DNA from: Xanthomonas cissicola
Lineage (GTDB): Bacteria; Pseudomonadota; Gammaproteobacteria; Xanthomonadales; Xanthomonadaceae
NCBI RefSeq assembly: GCF_008801575.1
Contig: NZ_VZPL01000019.1
Span: 20,164-84,163 of the forward strand
Direction of reading: 5' to 3'
Length of the DNA stretch: 64,000 bases
Shown: positions 49,554 to 58,402 of the stretch, piece after piece
Position numbering within the stretch: the stretch's first letter is position 1
Layout: the number at the start of each line of letters is the position of its first letter
Notes under the pieces: model-generated
Told to the model about the DNA's origin: nothing
The model's database searches: none
The model's input: only the letters and a program-made list of their open reading frames with translations
Made by a program: the position numbers and the translations under genes

Positions 49554-49985
49554 TTATAGCGCGCCCGGCGGCTTGAGCGTGTCGTTCTTGAGCGCGTCGC
49601 GAATCTCGCGCAGCAACAGCACTTCTTCGCTCGGGCCTTTAGGCGCGTCCGGCTTGCGATGGGTCACGCGGTTGATCAACTTGACCACCAGAAAGATCGC
49701 GAAGGCGATGATCAGGAACTGCACGACGGTGTTGATGAAATCGCCGTAGCCAATGGCAACGGCTGGGATCTCCTTGCCGGTGGCATCGACGCCGGCCGGC
49801 TTGAGCACCCACGCCAGGCGCGAAAAATCCACATTGCCGATGGCCCAACCGATCGGCGGCATGATGATTTTCTCCACCAGCGCGGTGACGATCTTGCCGA
49901 ACGCCGCACCAATGACCACACCGACCGCCAGGTCGATGACATTGCCGCGCATTGCGAATTGCTTGAATTCGCTGACCATTCCCAT
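49554..49985 (-). CDS. mscL: Large-conductance mechanosensitive channel
   Basis: Inner-membrane homopentameric channel that opens under membrane tension and releases solutes on osmotic downshock. The 143-residue protein has the conserved N-terminus ([20 protein letters not shown]), TM1 with the gating glycines, the periplasmic loop, TM2 ([21 protein letters not shown]) and the cytoplasmic helix ([12 protein letters not shown]). MGMVSEF at 49985 is taken as start; an ATG 12 bases upstream is possible. Confidence 0.96.
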   Translation of the reverse strand: MGMVSEFKQFAMRGNVIDLAVGVVIGAAFGKIVTALVEKIIMPPIGWAIGNVDFSRLAWVLKPAGVDATGKEIPAVAIGYGDFINTVVQFLIIAFAIFLVVKLINRVTHRKPDAPKGPSEEVLLLREIRDALKNDTLKPPGAL

Positions 49986-50045
49986 AGTGCACTCCAACTG
50001 CGGTCGCGGACCAACTGCCGCAGCCCGATCGTAGCCGGTGCGATG

Positions 50046-50759
50046 TCAGCCCGCGATGATGCCGTGGCGCTCGGCGACGTTCTCCAGGCGCGCACTGAAC
50101 TGGTCGCCTGGCAGCAACGGGCCGACGCCGGCCGGCGTACCCATGAAAATCAGATCGCCTGCGCGCAGTGCATACAGTTTGGAAAGCTCGTGCAGGATCT
50201 CCGGCACGTTCCAGATCATTTGATCCAGCAACGACTGCTGACGCACCTGGCCGTTGACCTCCAGCGACAGATTCAGCGCCTCCAGCGCGCCGACTTCGCC
50301 GGCATGCACCAGCTCGCTGATCGGTGCGGAGTGATCGAAGCCCTTCGCGATATCCCACGGCAAGCCCTTGGCCTTGGCAGCGGCCTGCAAGTCGCGACGG
50401 GTCAGATCCAGGCCCACGCCGTAGCCGTAGATCAGGCGCTCGGCCTGTGCCACCGGCAACTCGCCGGCCGGCGCATCGCTGCCCAGCGCCACCACCAGTT
50501 CCACTTCATGGTGCAGTTCCTTGGTGCCAGGCGGGTAGGGGATGTGGTCGCCGTGGCCGACCACGATGGCATCGGCAGGCTTCATGAAAAAAGTCGGCTG
50601 GCCACGCTCGGCCTTGGAGGCTGGTGCGGTGGCGCCCATCTCGCGCGCATGGTCGGCAAAGTTGCGCCCCACGCAGTAGATGCGATGCACCGGAAAACTG
50701 CCACCACCCACCACAGGAATGCGCGGAACATCGGCGGCGGGAATCACATCGTGGGTCAT
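50046..50759 (-). CDS. Fumarylacetoacetate hydrolase (FAH)-family protein
   Basis: A 237-residue member of the FAH superfamily, which hydrolyses C-C bonds or tautomerises/decarboxylates oxo acids. Seen: YCVGRNFADHAREMG, FMKPADAIV, HHEVELVVALG (metal-binding acidic residues) and GDLIFMGTPAGVG. The ATG at 50759 begins MTHDVIP. Relatives include fumarylpyruvate hydrolases and oxaloacetate decarboxylases; the substrate here is not determinable. Confidence 0.88.
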   Translation of the reverse strand: MTHDVIPAADVPRIPVVGGGSFPVHRIYCVGRNFADHAREMGATAPASKAERGQPTFFMKPADAIVVGHGDHIPYPPGTKELHHEVELVVALGSDAPAGELPVAQAERLIYGYGVGLDLTRRDLQAAAKAKGLPWDIAKGFDHSAPISELVHAGEVGALEALNLSLEVNGQVRQQSLLDQMIWNVPEILHELSKLYALRAGDLIFMGTPAGVGPLLPGDQFSARLENVAERHGIIAG

Positions 50760-51224
50760 GCGCGCATCCTCAACATACGGGCAGGTGAGTCTAGCGGTTC
50801 GCCTGTGTACGACGGAACCATGACGCTTGCATCCAGCGCACGACACGGCCGGGCTGGCAGCGCGTGCAAGACGGCAGACAGCCGTATCGACGCTTGATGA
50901 CAACGCGTACCAGACGATTGCGAACCCACTACAGGGCTGGCAGCGCGCCGCTGGCGTCCGATGCGGGCGCGGTGCGCATTGATGCGGCATTGAGAAGCAG
51001 TGCGCGCAGAGCGATGAACTGGTGCTCGATGCAGCACCAAATGCGCGTCTGGCCATCAGCGCAGCGCATCACCCGGCGACATGGCACTGCTCAACGCGTG
51101 GCAAGCCATCAGACGCCACGTGTGGGTTGCTGGAATCACATCATCATCGATGCAGGCATCGAGCAAACCCCGGCACCTGCTGCGCAGGCCTAGACGGCGG
51201 CGCAGCAATGCAGGCAGCCAGGTG
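50760..51224. other. Long intergenic stretch, nothing convincing
   Basis: 465 bases upstream of the FAH gene. All frames are alanine/arginine-rich and lack a ribosome-binding site. No RNA gene or good terminator was seen. Confidence 0.35.
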
Positions 51225-51500
51225 TCAGTGCGACAACGGCAACGCCGGCTTGCGCACCACGTGGTACTCGGCGTCGACCACGCGTGCCTGCTGCGGCGTG
51301 CGGCGGTTCGACTTGCTCAACAGCTTCCAGGCGATGCCACCCAGGATCATCGCTGCGCCAACGAACACGCTGAAGAAGATCAGCACCGCAAGGATCGCCA
51401 GACCAGCCAGGCCGGCGGCAACGCGCACCAACGGGTGACGCGGCTTGCGCGGCGCAAACAGGTGGTGGAAGTTGCCGAATTGGAAGATGCGTGCGGGCAT
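51225..51500 (-). CDS. Hypothetical small membrane protein
   Basis: A 91-residue protein with one long hydrophobic segment or a tight pair (residues about 27-63, LAGLAILAVLIFFSVFVGAAMILGG without the first bases of the helix listed) flanked by basic residues, and a polar C-terminal tail. It has a simple cytoplasmic-N-terminus topology. The family is not recognised. It is conserved-looking rather than random: base composition and hydrophobicity are those of a real membrane protein. Confidence 0.7.
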   Translation of the reverse strand: MPARIFQFGNFHHLFAPRKPRHPLVRVAAGLAGLAILAVLIFFSVFVGAAMILGGIAWKLLSKSNRRTPQQARVVDAEYHVVRKPALPLSH

Positions 51501-51765
51501 GGCGGTGGGCTGCCGGGCAGGAAACGAGCGCGCAGTATCGTTGCGGTTTCATGTCATTGAGTGAAAAGTTCGTTAATCGGCGCGGCGATTTGCGAAGGCG
51601 ATCACGCGCGGCATGCGTGGATGGAGGCTCATACGGCCAGTTGTGTCCGGTTGTCCGAGGAATCGCGTTGTCCGCGCTCACCCCGGGGCTGCCTAAGGCT
51701 GCCAGTGCTGCAAGGCCCGCATGCCACAATCCAGGCCCCATCGCCCATCGTTTCCGGTCGCCTGC

Positions 51766-52107
51766 ATGTCGTTGCCATCGCCCACCACGCTTGCCACGTT
51801 GACGCAGATTCCCGATGCCGGGTTTCTGGAAGTCGAAGCACTCCTGGAGAGCGGTACCGAATCGCTGGTGCTGTATCGCGAAGGCGCCCAGGTCCGTGCC
51901 TGGTTGAACATCTGCCCGCATGCCGGCCGCCGGCTGGATTGGGCGCCGGGGCAATTCCTCAAGACCAAGGAAGGGCAATTGGTCTGCGCGGCGCATGGCG
52001 CGGCCTTCGAACTCAGTGGTGGCGAGTGCATCAGCGGGCCGTGTCGCGGCCAATCGCTGTTTGCGGTGCCGGTGCGGGTCGACGATGAGCAGGTGCTGCT
52101 GGGGTAA
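51766..52107 (+). CDS. Rieske 2Fe-2S small protein
   Basis: A 113-residue single-domain Rieske ferredoxin. The cluster ligands are in CPHAGRRLDW (Cys and His) and CAAHGAAFEL (Cys and His). It ends with the strand VDDEQVLLG. Such small Rieske proteins serve as electron carriers to oxygenases or as NirD-like subunits; no oxygenase is adjacent. The ATG at 51766 (MSLPSPTTLATL) gives the domain a short leader. Confidence 0.88.
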   Translation: MSLPSPTTLATLTQIPDAGFLEVEALLESGTESLVLYREGAQVRAWLNICPHAGRRLDWAPGQFLKTKEGQLVCAAHGAAFELSGGECISGPCRGQSLFAVPVRVDDEQVLLG

Positions 52108-52164
52108 GCGCCCGGAACGATTGCTGAGGACGCTTTGTCGCCGCCCGAAAAGCGCAACGCTGGA

Positions 52165-54027
52165 TTAGCGCGCCGCCCACCAGAACATCAGGTTGATCAT
52201 CGACACCATCACCACGATGTAGATCAGCGACAGTGGCGCGCCCACGCGCCACAACTCGCGCGGTTGATAGTTGGCTGGGCCGGCCACCATCGAGATGACC
52301 GGATTGGACGCGGTCATCAGATTGTTGGACGCCGACAACGCCACGATCAGCGCGAACGCGGTCGGGTTGCCGTTGGCCGCCAACGCCAGATTGACCGCGA
52401 TCGGCACCATCACGATGGTGGCGCCGACGTGGCTGATCACCAGCGAGAAGGCAGTGGTCAACAAGGCCAGGCTGATTTCCAGCGCCCACACCGGGATGCC
52501 TTCGGGCAGGCGGTCGATGGTGTGGCCGGCCACCCAGGCCGCGGTGCCGCTGCTGTCCATGGCCCAGCCCAGCGGAATCAGCCCGGCCATCATGAAGATG
52601 GTCTTCCAGTTGATCGATGCGTAGGCCTCGTCCATGCGCAGCACGCCGCTGACCAGCATGCAGGCCACGCCGGTCATCAGCGTCAGGGCCACCGGCAGGC
52701 GCGAAGTCAGCGCGATCAGGATGGTAAAGGCGAAGATCGCCATCGCGATCTTGAACTTGTGCGGGCGCTGCTCGCCTTTGGGGAAGTCGGTCACCGGCAC
52801 GAAATCGCGGCTTTCCGCCGCCTGCACCAAGTCCTGCCAGATGCTGTGGAAGACCAGCATGTCGCCGGCGCGCAGCGGCACGTTGCGCACGTCTTCGCGG
52901 ATGACCTGCTTGTCGCGGTTGATCGCCAGCAGGCTGATGCCTGCCTGCTTGCGCAGGCGCAATTCGCCGGCGCTCTTGCCGATCAACCGTGAGTTCGGCG
53001 GAATCAACGCTTCGGAAATACCGGCCAGGCTGGGGTTGAACAAATCGCCCAGGTTGCGCAGGCGCGAGGACATGCGCAGGAACTGGTTTTGCGCAAAATC
53101 GGCCACTTCCTGGCGCGGGCCCATCACGCCGAGCACGCTGCCGACCCAGATGCGCATATCGGCCGGGGGTGCCAGGCGGGTGTCGTTGCCGGTCTTGAGC
53201 GCCAGCAGCAACGGCGCATCGTGCAAGGCTTCGGCTTCGCCCAGTGTCATGCCCACCAGCGGGCTTTCGGCGGTGACGGTCAGCTCGAACACATCGCCGT
53301 CGATGCCATAGGTCTTGGCGAAATAGCTTTCGGTGCGCGAGGGCGTCACGCCTTCGTTGATCAGGCGTTCTTCTTCGATCAGCTTGCGGTCGCCATAGAA
53401 GCGGAAGTACAGCAACGCGGCGATCAGCAACGCCACGCCGATCGGCAGCGGCGCGAACATCGTCAACGGCTCGATGCTGGCCATGCCCGAGGGCAGGTTG
53501 TTGTTGGCCGAGACCAGCAGGTCGTTGAGCAGGATCAGCGGCGAATTGCCCACCATGGTGAGCGCGCCGCCCATCACGATGGCAGCGGCGATCGGCAGCA
53601 GCATGCGCTGCAAGGTGAGCCCGGTGCGTGCGGCCAGGCGCGAGGCGACCGGCAGGTACAAGGCCATCACCGACGGGTTCTGCATGAACGACGAGTTCAA
53701 GCCGGAGATGGCCAGCGTCATCATCATCAGGCGCTGCTCGCTGCCGTGCGAACGCCGCAACAACCAGGTGGCCAACCGGTTCAACGCACCGGTGCGCTCC
53801 AGCCCCGCGCCCAGGATGGTGGTGGCGATGATGCTCATCACCGCATTACCGGAGAAACCACCGAATAGTTCCTCCGGCGCCACCAGCCCGGTGACGCCCA
53901 ACACCACCAGCACGATCAACGCCACCACGTCGGCGCGAATGCGCTCGAACAGGAACATCGCCATCGTGAAACCGACCAGCCCGAGGACGAGCTTCATATC
54001 GTTGGTCAGCGTCAGCGCGGTGTCCAT
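52165..54027 (-). CDS. SLC13-type permease with two TrkA-C domains
   Basis: A 620-residue inner-membrane transporter of the CitMHS/SLC13 (DASS) group with about ten to twelve helices. Two RCK_C-type cytoplasmic domains (residues about 215-390) interrupt the helices, as in many bacterial sulfate/sodium or dicarboxylate permeases. Landmarks are GGFSGNAVMSIIAT, NSSFMQNPSVMAL and SNNLMTASNPVISM. The start MDTALTLTNDMKLV is at 54027; the frame runs on upstream into a repeat and the trmB gene and is rejected. A sulfate or other anion substrate is possible but unproven. Confidence 0.88.
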   Translation of the reverse strand: MDTALTLTNDMKLVLGLVGFTMAMFLFERIRADVVALIVLVVLGVTGLVAPEELFGGFSGNAVMSIIATTILGAGLERTGALNRLATWLLRRSHGSEQRLMMMTLAISGLNSSFMQNPSVMALYLPVASRLAARTGLTLQRMLLPIAAAIVMGGALTMVGNSPLILLNDLLVSANNNLPSGMASIEPLTMFAPLPIGVALLIAALLYFRFYGDRKLIEEERLINEGVTPSRTESYFAKTYGIDGDVFELTVTAESPLVGMTLGEAEALHDAPLLLALKTGNDTRLAPPADMRIWVGSVLGVMGPRQEVADFAQNQFLRMSSRLRNLGDLFNPSLAGISEALIPPNSRLIGKSAGELRLRKQAGISLLAINRDKQVIREDVRNVPLRAGDMLVFHSIWQDLVQAAESRDFVPVTDFPKGEQRPHKFKIAMAIFAFTILIALTSRLPVALTLMTGVACMLVSGVLRMDEAYASINWKTIFMMAGLIPLGWAMDSSGTAAWVAGHTIDRLPEGIPVWALEISLALLTTAFSLVISHVGATIVMVPIAVNLALAANGNPTAFALIVALSASNNLMTASNPVISMVAGPANYQPRELWRVGAPLSLIYIVVMVSMINLMFWWAAR

Positions 54028-54034
54028 TGGGGGC

Positions 54035-54157
54035 CGGGAATAGGGAGTCGGGAATGGAGAATGGGAAAAGCGGGTAACGCCGACGCAAGGAGGCGCTATC
54101 CGGATGCCGAAGGCAGTTGCTCTTGCGATTCCCGATTCCCGATTCCCGAATCCCGGT
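54035..54157. repeat. Inverted-arm heptamer element between permease and trmB, overlapping trmB 3' end
   Basis: Left arm 54035-54065 (GGGAATA, GGGAGTC, GGGAATG, GAGAATG units); right arm 54125-54157 (GATTCCC x3 then GAATCCC). The trmB stop at 54096 is in its centre, so the right arm is coding for the last residues of TrmB. Confidence 0.86.
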
Positions 54158-54881
54158 CGTACAACAGATCCCACACGCCGTGGCCGAGTTTCTGGCCGCG
54201 CGTCTCGAAGTGGGTTTGCGGGCGCCAGGTAGGGCGTTCGACGTGGCCGCGGGGGCCGGCGCGATTGACCAGGCCCGGGGTGGCATCGAGCACGTCCCAC
54301 ATCTGTTCGGCGTAATCGGCCCAGTCGGTGGCCGCATGCAGGCGGCCGCCCTCGCGCAGCTTGCGTACCAGCAACTGCGCGAACGCCGGCTGGATCAGGC
54401 GGCGCTTGTTGTGCCGCTTCTTGTGCCATGGATCGGGGAAATAGATACGCACTTCGTCCAGCGCACCGTCGGCGATCTCGTGTTCCAGCACTTCCACCGC
54501 ATCGTGGTGATACAGGCGCACATGGGTGCTGCCGTCTTCCTCCAGCGCGTTGAGCAGGCGGCCTACGCCGGGGGCATGCACCTCGATGCCGATGTAATCG
54601 CGGCTTGGGTCCTGCTGCGCGGCAAAGCGCAACGCAGCGCCATTGCCGAAGCCGATTTCCAGCACCTTGTACGCATCGCGTCCGAAGGTGGCAGCCAGAT
54701 CGCGTGGCGCACCGAGGTAATCCAGCCCGAAACGCGGCCATAGCGCATCGAATGCGCGTTGCTGCGCCGGCGTGAAGCGGCCCTGGCGCAGCACGAAGCT
54801 GCGCACCTGCCGGCGGCCCTCTTCGATGGTGAAGGGCTTGGGCGGCATCTTGGCGCCGTCGCTTGTGAAGGGATCAGTCAT
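54096..54881 (-). CDS. trmB: tRNA (guanine-N7)-methyltransferase
   Basis: Methylates G46 of tRNA. The 261-residue protein has the SAM-binding [18 protein letters not shown], and the family-defining [16 protein letters not shown], followed by [14 protein letters not shown] and [17 protein letters not shown]. From about residue 243 the sequence [19 protein letters not shown] is not family-like: it is encoded by the right arm and centre of a GGGAATC-type element, which seems to have replaced the natural stop. Confidence 0.93.
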   Translation of the reverse strand: MTDPFTSDGAKMPPKPFTIEEGRRQVRSFVLRQGRFTPAQQRAFDALWPRFGLDYLGAPRDLAATFGRDAYKVLEIGFGNGAALRFAAQQDPSRDYIGIEVHAPGVGRLLNALEEDGSTHVRLYHHDAVEVLEHEIADGALDEVRIYFPDPWHKKRHNKRRLIQPAFAQLLVRKLREGGRLHAATDWADYAEQMWDVLDATPGLVNRAGPRGHVERPTWRPQTHFETRGQKLGHGVWDLLYDRDSGIGNRESQEQLPSASG

Positions 54882-54904
54882 GAATTAGGTCATCAGCGAA
54901 ACGA

Positions 54905-55013
54905 AAGCCCCTCTCCGACCGGGGCGAGGAGGCACGGTTTGCGCGCCATGGGCGCGCGTGCCTGGGAGCGCCCGCGACGCAGGCGCGGGCCGGGGGTTGG
55001 GGTGAGGGTATGG
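54905..55013. repeat. Intergenic repeat with CCCCTCTCC / GGGGTTGGGGTGAGGG ends
   Basis: The stretch begins AAGCCCCTCTCC and ends GGGGGTTGGGGTGAGGG, with a GC-rich palindromic middle. Sequences with these ends are scattered between genes in many xanthomonads, which I recall as general knowledge; only one copy is in this window. It lies between trmB and thiG. Confidence 0.5.
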
Positions 55014-55119
55014 CGTGAGGGGGCGCTCGTAGCAACGCGCGATCTGGCAGCGGTCATATTCCGCACGCCGCACTGCCAATCATTGCGCCTCGGCCACAAT
55101 GTCAACGCAGACCGCCCCA

Positions 55120-55914
55120 TCATCCAATCACACCATCCACCGGGCTCGACGCCGATGCATAGCGCTTGCGTGGAATCCGCCCGGCCAGGAACGCCTCGCG
55201 TCCGGCCTCGATCGCCTTGCGCATCGCGCTGGCCATCAGGATCGGGTCGCGCGCACCGGCAATGGCGGTATTCATCAGCACGCCATCGCAGCCCAGCTCC
55301 ATGGCAATCGCCGCATCCGAGGCGGTGCCCACCCCGGCATCCACGATGATCGGCACCTTGGCGTTCTCGATGATTTCCAGCAGGTTGTACTTGTTCTGGA
55401 TGCCCAGCCCCGAGCCGATCGGCGCGGCTAGCGGCATCACCGCCACGCAGCCGATGTCTTCCAGGCGCTTGGCCAGGATCGGGTCGTCGGAGGTGTAGAC
55501 CATCACCTCGAAACCATCGGCGACCAGTTGTTCGGCGGCCTTGAGCGTCTGCACCACATCCGGGTACAGCGTCTTCTCGTCGCCGAGCACTTCCAGCTTG
55601 GTGAGGTTGTGGCCGTCCAGCAGTTCGCGCGCCAGCCGGCACGTGCGCACCGCGTCCTCGGCGGTGTAGCAGCCGGCGGTGTTGGGCAGCAGCGTGTAGC
55701 GCTCCGGCGGCAGCACATCCAGCAGGCTGGGCGCGTTGGGGTCCTGGCCAATATTCACCCGGCGAATGGCGACGGTGACGATTTCGGCCGCGGCGGCTTC
55801 GGTGGCCAGGCGGGTTTCGTCCAGATCCTTGAACTTGCCGGTGCCGGTGAGCAGGCGCGAACGGTAGTGTTTGCCGGCGATGACCAGGGCATCAGAGGGG
55901 GCGGGATTCGTCAT
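55120..55914 (-). CDS. thiG: Thiazole synthase
   Basis: Forms the thiazole phosphate of thiamine from deoxyxylulose-5-phosphate, dehydroglycine and ThiS-thiocarboxylate. The 264-residue protein shows the TIM-barrel signatures [57 protein letters not shown] and [18 protein letters not shown]. The ATG at 55914 gives the family start. It is 49 bases downstream of thiS, so the pair is an operon. Confidence 0.96.
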   Translation of the reverse strand: MTNPAPSDALVIAGKHYRSRLLTGTGKFKDLDETRLATEAAAAEIVTVAIRRVNIGQDPNAPSLLDVLPPERYTLLPNTAGCYTAEDAVRTCRLARELLDGHNLTKLEVLGDEKTLYPDVVQTLKAAEQLVADGFEVMVYTSDDPILAKRLEDIGCVAVMPLAAPIGSGLGIQNKYNLLEIIENAKVPIIVDAGVGTASDAAIAMELGCDGVLMNTAIAGARDPILMASAMRKAIEAGREAFLAGRIPRKRYASASSPVDGVIG

Positions 55915-55963
55915 GCGGCAATTATCACCGATCGGGCGCTGATGCGCCGGCCTGTGCGGCGCA

Positions 55964-56164
55964 TCAGCCGCCGCCCAGCGCGTGCACGATTTCCACCACA
56001 TCGCCCTCGCGTAATGCGTGATCTGCATGCCGTCCGCGCGGCACGATTTCGCCATTGACCTCTACCGCGACGCGGCGCTGTGCTAGGCCTTCCTGCTCCA
56101 GCAGGGCGGACAGAAGCAAGTTGTCGGGAAGCGAGCGCGGAGTGCCGTTGAGTTGAATGTTCAT
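55964..56164 (-). CDS. thiS: Sulfur carrier protein ThiS
   Basis: A 66-residue ubiquitin-fold sulfur carrier. The C-terminal double glycine (ALGGG) is the site of adenylation and thiocarboxylate formation. Typical N-terminus [15 protein letters not shown]. It donates sulfur to ThiG, encoded next. No TPP riboswitch could be recognised upstream. Confidence 0.94.
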   Translation of the reverse strand: MNIQLNGTPRSLPDNLLLSALLEQEGLAQRRVAVEVNGEIVPRGRHADHALREGDVVEIVHALGGG

Positions 56165-56319
56165 GGCATCATTGTTGCATCGCGTGCCGCTCCGGCGCGC
56201 GTTTTTGCGTTATGCGGCAATGCAGCGTGAGCGCGAGCGGCGAGGGTGGAACCATGTGCCATTCGCCAGCGTACGTATGCACGCCGGTCCGGTCCCACTA
56301 ACTTCAAGCAGGCATTCCG

Positions 56320-58143
56320 ATGGCTTCAACACTTCGCCCGATCCGCTCCCTGATGGCCATGGCCATGGCCATCGCTATCGCGGCCGCCCCGGCCATGGCC
56401 GAGTCGGCCTTCGACCAGACCGTGTTCTTCGGCGACAGCCTCACCGACAGCGGGTATTACAATCCGCTGCTCCCGGCCGCCTCGCGCGCGGTCACCGGCA
56501 AGTTCACCACCAACCCGGGTTGGGTGTGGGCCGAATATGTCGGCGACCATTTCGGCACCAATGCCGCGCCCAATGGCAACGGCCAGACCGGCGACAACTA
56601 CGCTGCAGGCGGTGCGCGCATCCAGGCCAGCTCGGTCAGCGCACTCGGCGCTGCGCCGTCGGTGACCAGCCAGATCACCACCTATCTCACCGCCAACGGC
56701 GGCCGCGCCAACCCCAATGCGCTGTACACCGTGTGGGGCGGCGCCAACGACCTGCTCGCCGCGTCCCTTGCCCCGGCACAGGCGCAGGCCATCATCGGCA
56801 GCGCGGTGACCGCCCAGGTCGGTGCCGTGGCCACCTTGCAGAATGCCGGCGCGCGCTACGTCATGGTGCCGACCATTCCGGACGTCGGCCTCACCCCGCG
56901 CTTCCGTGCGGGCGGCGCCGTGGGAATGGCGCAGGGCACCGCTGCAGCCACCGCCTACAACACCGCCTTGTTCAATGGCCTGCAGTCCGCTGGCTTGCGC
57001 GTGATTCCGGTCGACACCTTCCACCTGCTGCAGGAAATCGTCGCCAACCCGGGCACCTACGGCTTCAGCAATGTCACCAGCACCGCCTGCAACCCGGCCG
57101 TGCCGCTGCCGGCCTGTAACCCGACCAGCCTGGTCGCCGCCAATGCGCAGAACACCTATGTGTTCGCCGATGGCATTCACCCGACCACGGCGGTGCACCA
57201 GATCCTGGGCGAATACGCCATCTCGTTGCTGGAAGCGCCGCGTCTGCAGCAGGTGCTGACGCATTCGGCGCAGGCCGGCGGCCGCGCGCGCGCCGACCAG
57301 GTGGCCTGGCATCTGGAGGGCAAGCCGGACGCCGATGGCATGCGTTGGTGGGGCAGCGTGCGCGGCGACATGCAGCGTTACGACCATGCGGACCTGTACG
57401 ACGGCATGGCGCCGGCCGGCCTGTTCGGTGTGGACTGGACTGCAGGCGACCTGGTGTTCGGTGGTTTTGCCGGTTTCGGCCGCATGGACGCCGACTTCGG
57501 TAACCGCAACGGCAGCTTCAAGCAGGACGACACCACCCTGGGCGGCTTCTTCGGCTGGTACACCGGCCCGGTGTGGGTCAATGCCCAGGTCAGCTACAGC
57601 TGGCTGAGCTACGACGTGGACCGCGAAGTCCAGCTTGGGCCAGCCACCCGCGTGCACAGCGGCTCCCCCGACGGCAGCAATCTCACCGCTGCCCTCAACG
57701 CCGGGTATTCGCTGGGCGAAGGTAACCTCAAATACGGCCCGGTGGCCGGCCTGACCTGGCAGAAGATCAAGCTCGACGGCTACACCGAAAGCAACGACAG
57801 CGCCACCGCGCTGGGCTACGCCAATCAGGACATCGATTCGCTGGTCGGCCGCGTTGGCTTCCAGGTGCGTCTGGACGGCGCCATGGTCAAGCCGTACCTG
57901 CAGGCGACCTACGACCACGAGTTCAAGGACGGCGGCGAAGCCAGCGCCTGGCTGCAGTCGATGCCGGAAGTAGGCATGTACACCGTTCCTGGCCAGAACT
58001 TCGATCGCAACTACGCCACTGTCGTGCTGGGTGCCCGCACCGGGCTGTGGGGCCTGCAGAGCAACATCGGCCTGAGCACCACCACCGCCCAGCGCAGCGC
58101 CCGCGACGCGACCTTGTTCGTGAACTTCAGCGGCAACTTCTGA
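56320..58143 (+). CDS. GDSL autotransporter esterase (EstA-like)
   Basis: A 607-residue type V secreted esterase. Signal peptide residues 1 to about 24 (AMA-ES); the GDSL passenger follows with block I FFGDSLTDSGYY (nucleophile Ser), the GGAND block and block V DGIHPTTAVH (Asp and His). The C-terminal 280 residues are a beta-barrel autotransporter domain ending in FVNFSGNF, the aromatic C-terminus for outer-membrane assembly. The esterase stays surface-exposed and probably acts on lipids or acyl esters. Confidence 0.93.
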   Translation: MASTLRPIRSLMAMAMAIAIAAAPAMAESAFDQTVFFGDSLTDSGYYNPLLPAASRAVTGKFTTNPGWVWAEYVGDHFGTNAAPNGNGQTGDNYAAGGARIQASSVSALGAAPSVTSQITTYLTANGGRANPNALYTVWGGANDLLAASLAPAQAQAIIGSAVTAQVGAVATLQNAGARYVMVPTIPDVGLTPRFRAGGAVGMAQGTAAATAYNTALFNGLQSAGLRVIPVDTFHLLQEIVANPGTYGFSNVTSTACNPAVPLPACNPTSLVAANAQNTYVFADGIHPTTAVHQILGEYAISLLEAPRLQQVLTHSAQAGGRARADQVAWHLEGKPDADGMRWWGSVRGDMQRYDHADLYDGMAPAGLFGVDWTAGDLVFGGFAGFGRMDADFGNRNGSFKQDDTTLGGFFGWYTGPVWVNAQVSYSWLSYDVDREVQLGPATRVHSGSPDGSNLTAALNAGYSLGEGNLKYGPVAGLTWQKIKLDGYTESNDSATALGYANQDIDSLVGRVGFQVRLDGAMVKPYLQATYDHEFKDGGEASAWLQSMPEVGMYTVPGQNFDRNYATVVLGARTGLWGLQSNIGLSTTTAQRSARDATLFVNFSGNF

Positions 58144-58180
58144 GGCGCGGTACGCCACAGGTAGGTCATGCGCAACACGT

Positions 58181-58206
58181 GAGGGCCGGGCAACCGGCCC
58201 TCGTTC
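58181..58206 (+). terminator. Terminator of autotransporter gene
   Basis: GAGGGCCGG and CCGGCCCTC pair around GCAA, followed by GTTCT, 37 bases after the stop. Confidence 0.75.
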
Positions 58207-58218
58207 TATCTGCGCACG

Positions 58219-58246
58219 TTGCGCCAGACACCTGCACCCGCATAAA
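58219..58246 (+). promoter_or_regulatory. Promoter of tRNA-Gly
   Basis: TTGCGC (-35) and CATAAA (-10) separated by 16 bases, placed 16 bases upstream of the mature tRNA end. Confidence 0.6.
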
Positions 58247-58261
58247 CTCTGCCAGCGCCAC

Positions 58262-58335
58262 GCGGGCGTAGCTCAATGGTAGAGCTGTAGCTTCCCAAGC
58301 TACTGACGTGGGTTCGATTCCCATCGCCCGCTCCA
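58262..58335 (+). tRNA. tRNA-Gly (anticodon CCC)
   Basis: A 74-base cloverleaf: acceptor GCGGGCG pairs with CGCCCGC, D arm GCTC/GAGC, anticodon stem GTAGC/GCTAC with loop TTCCCAA, T arm with GTTCGATTC, discriminator T and encoded CCA. It is the integration target of the island to its right; the 3' part is the probable left attachment site. Confidence 0.95.
58316..58335 (+). other. Probable attL of the genomic island (tRNA 3' end)
   Basis: Tyrosine-recombinase islands usually recombine in the tRNA 3' end and restore it with their own copy. The integrase starts 68 bases downstream of the tRNA. A second copy (attR) is not in the window, so the exact core is inferred. Confidence 0.5.
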
Positions 58336-58402
58336 GAGCTTCCGCCAAGTCTCTAAGTGATTGACTAGGTTGGACATTTCGGCCGATTGATGATTCCGAG
58401 CG

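Noticed and set aside
50864..51193. A 109-residue plus-strand frame between the FAH gene and the small membrane protein
   Set aside because: Low-complexity Arg/Ala/Gln translation without start signal or homology-like pattern.
56165..56319. Possible TPP riboswitch before the thiamine genes
   Set aside because: The conserved CUGAGA and ACCUGAUCUGG-type segments are not present upstream of thiS.
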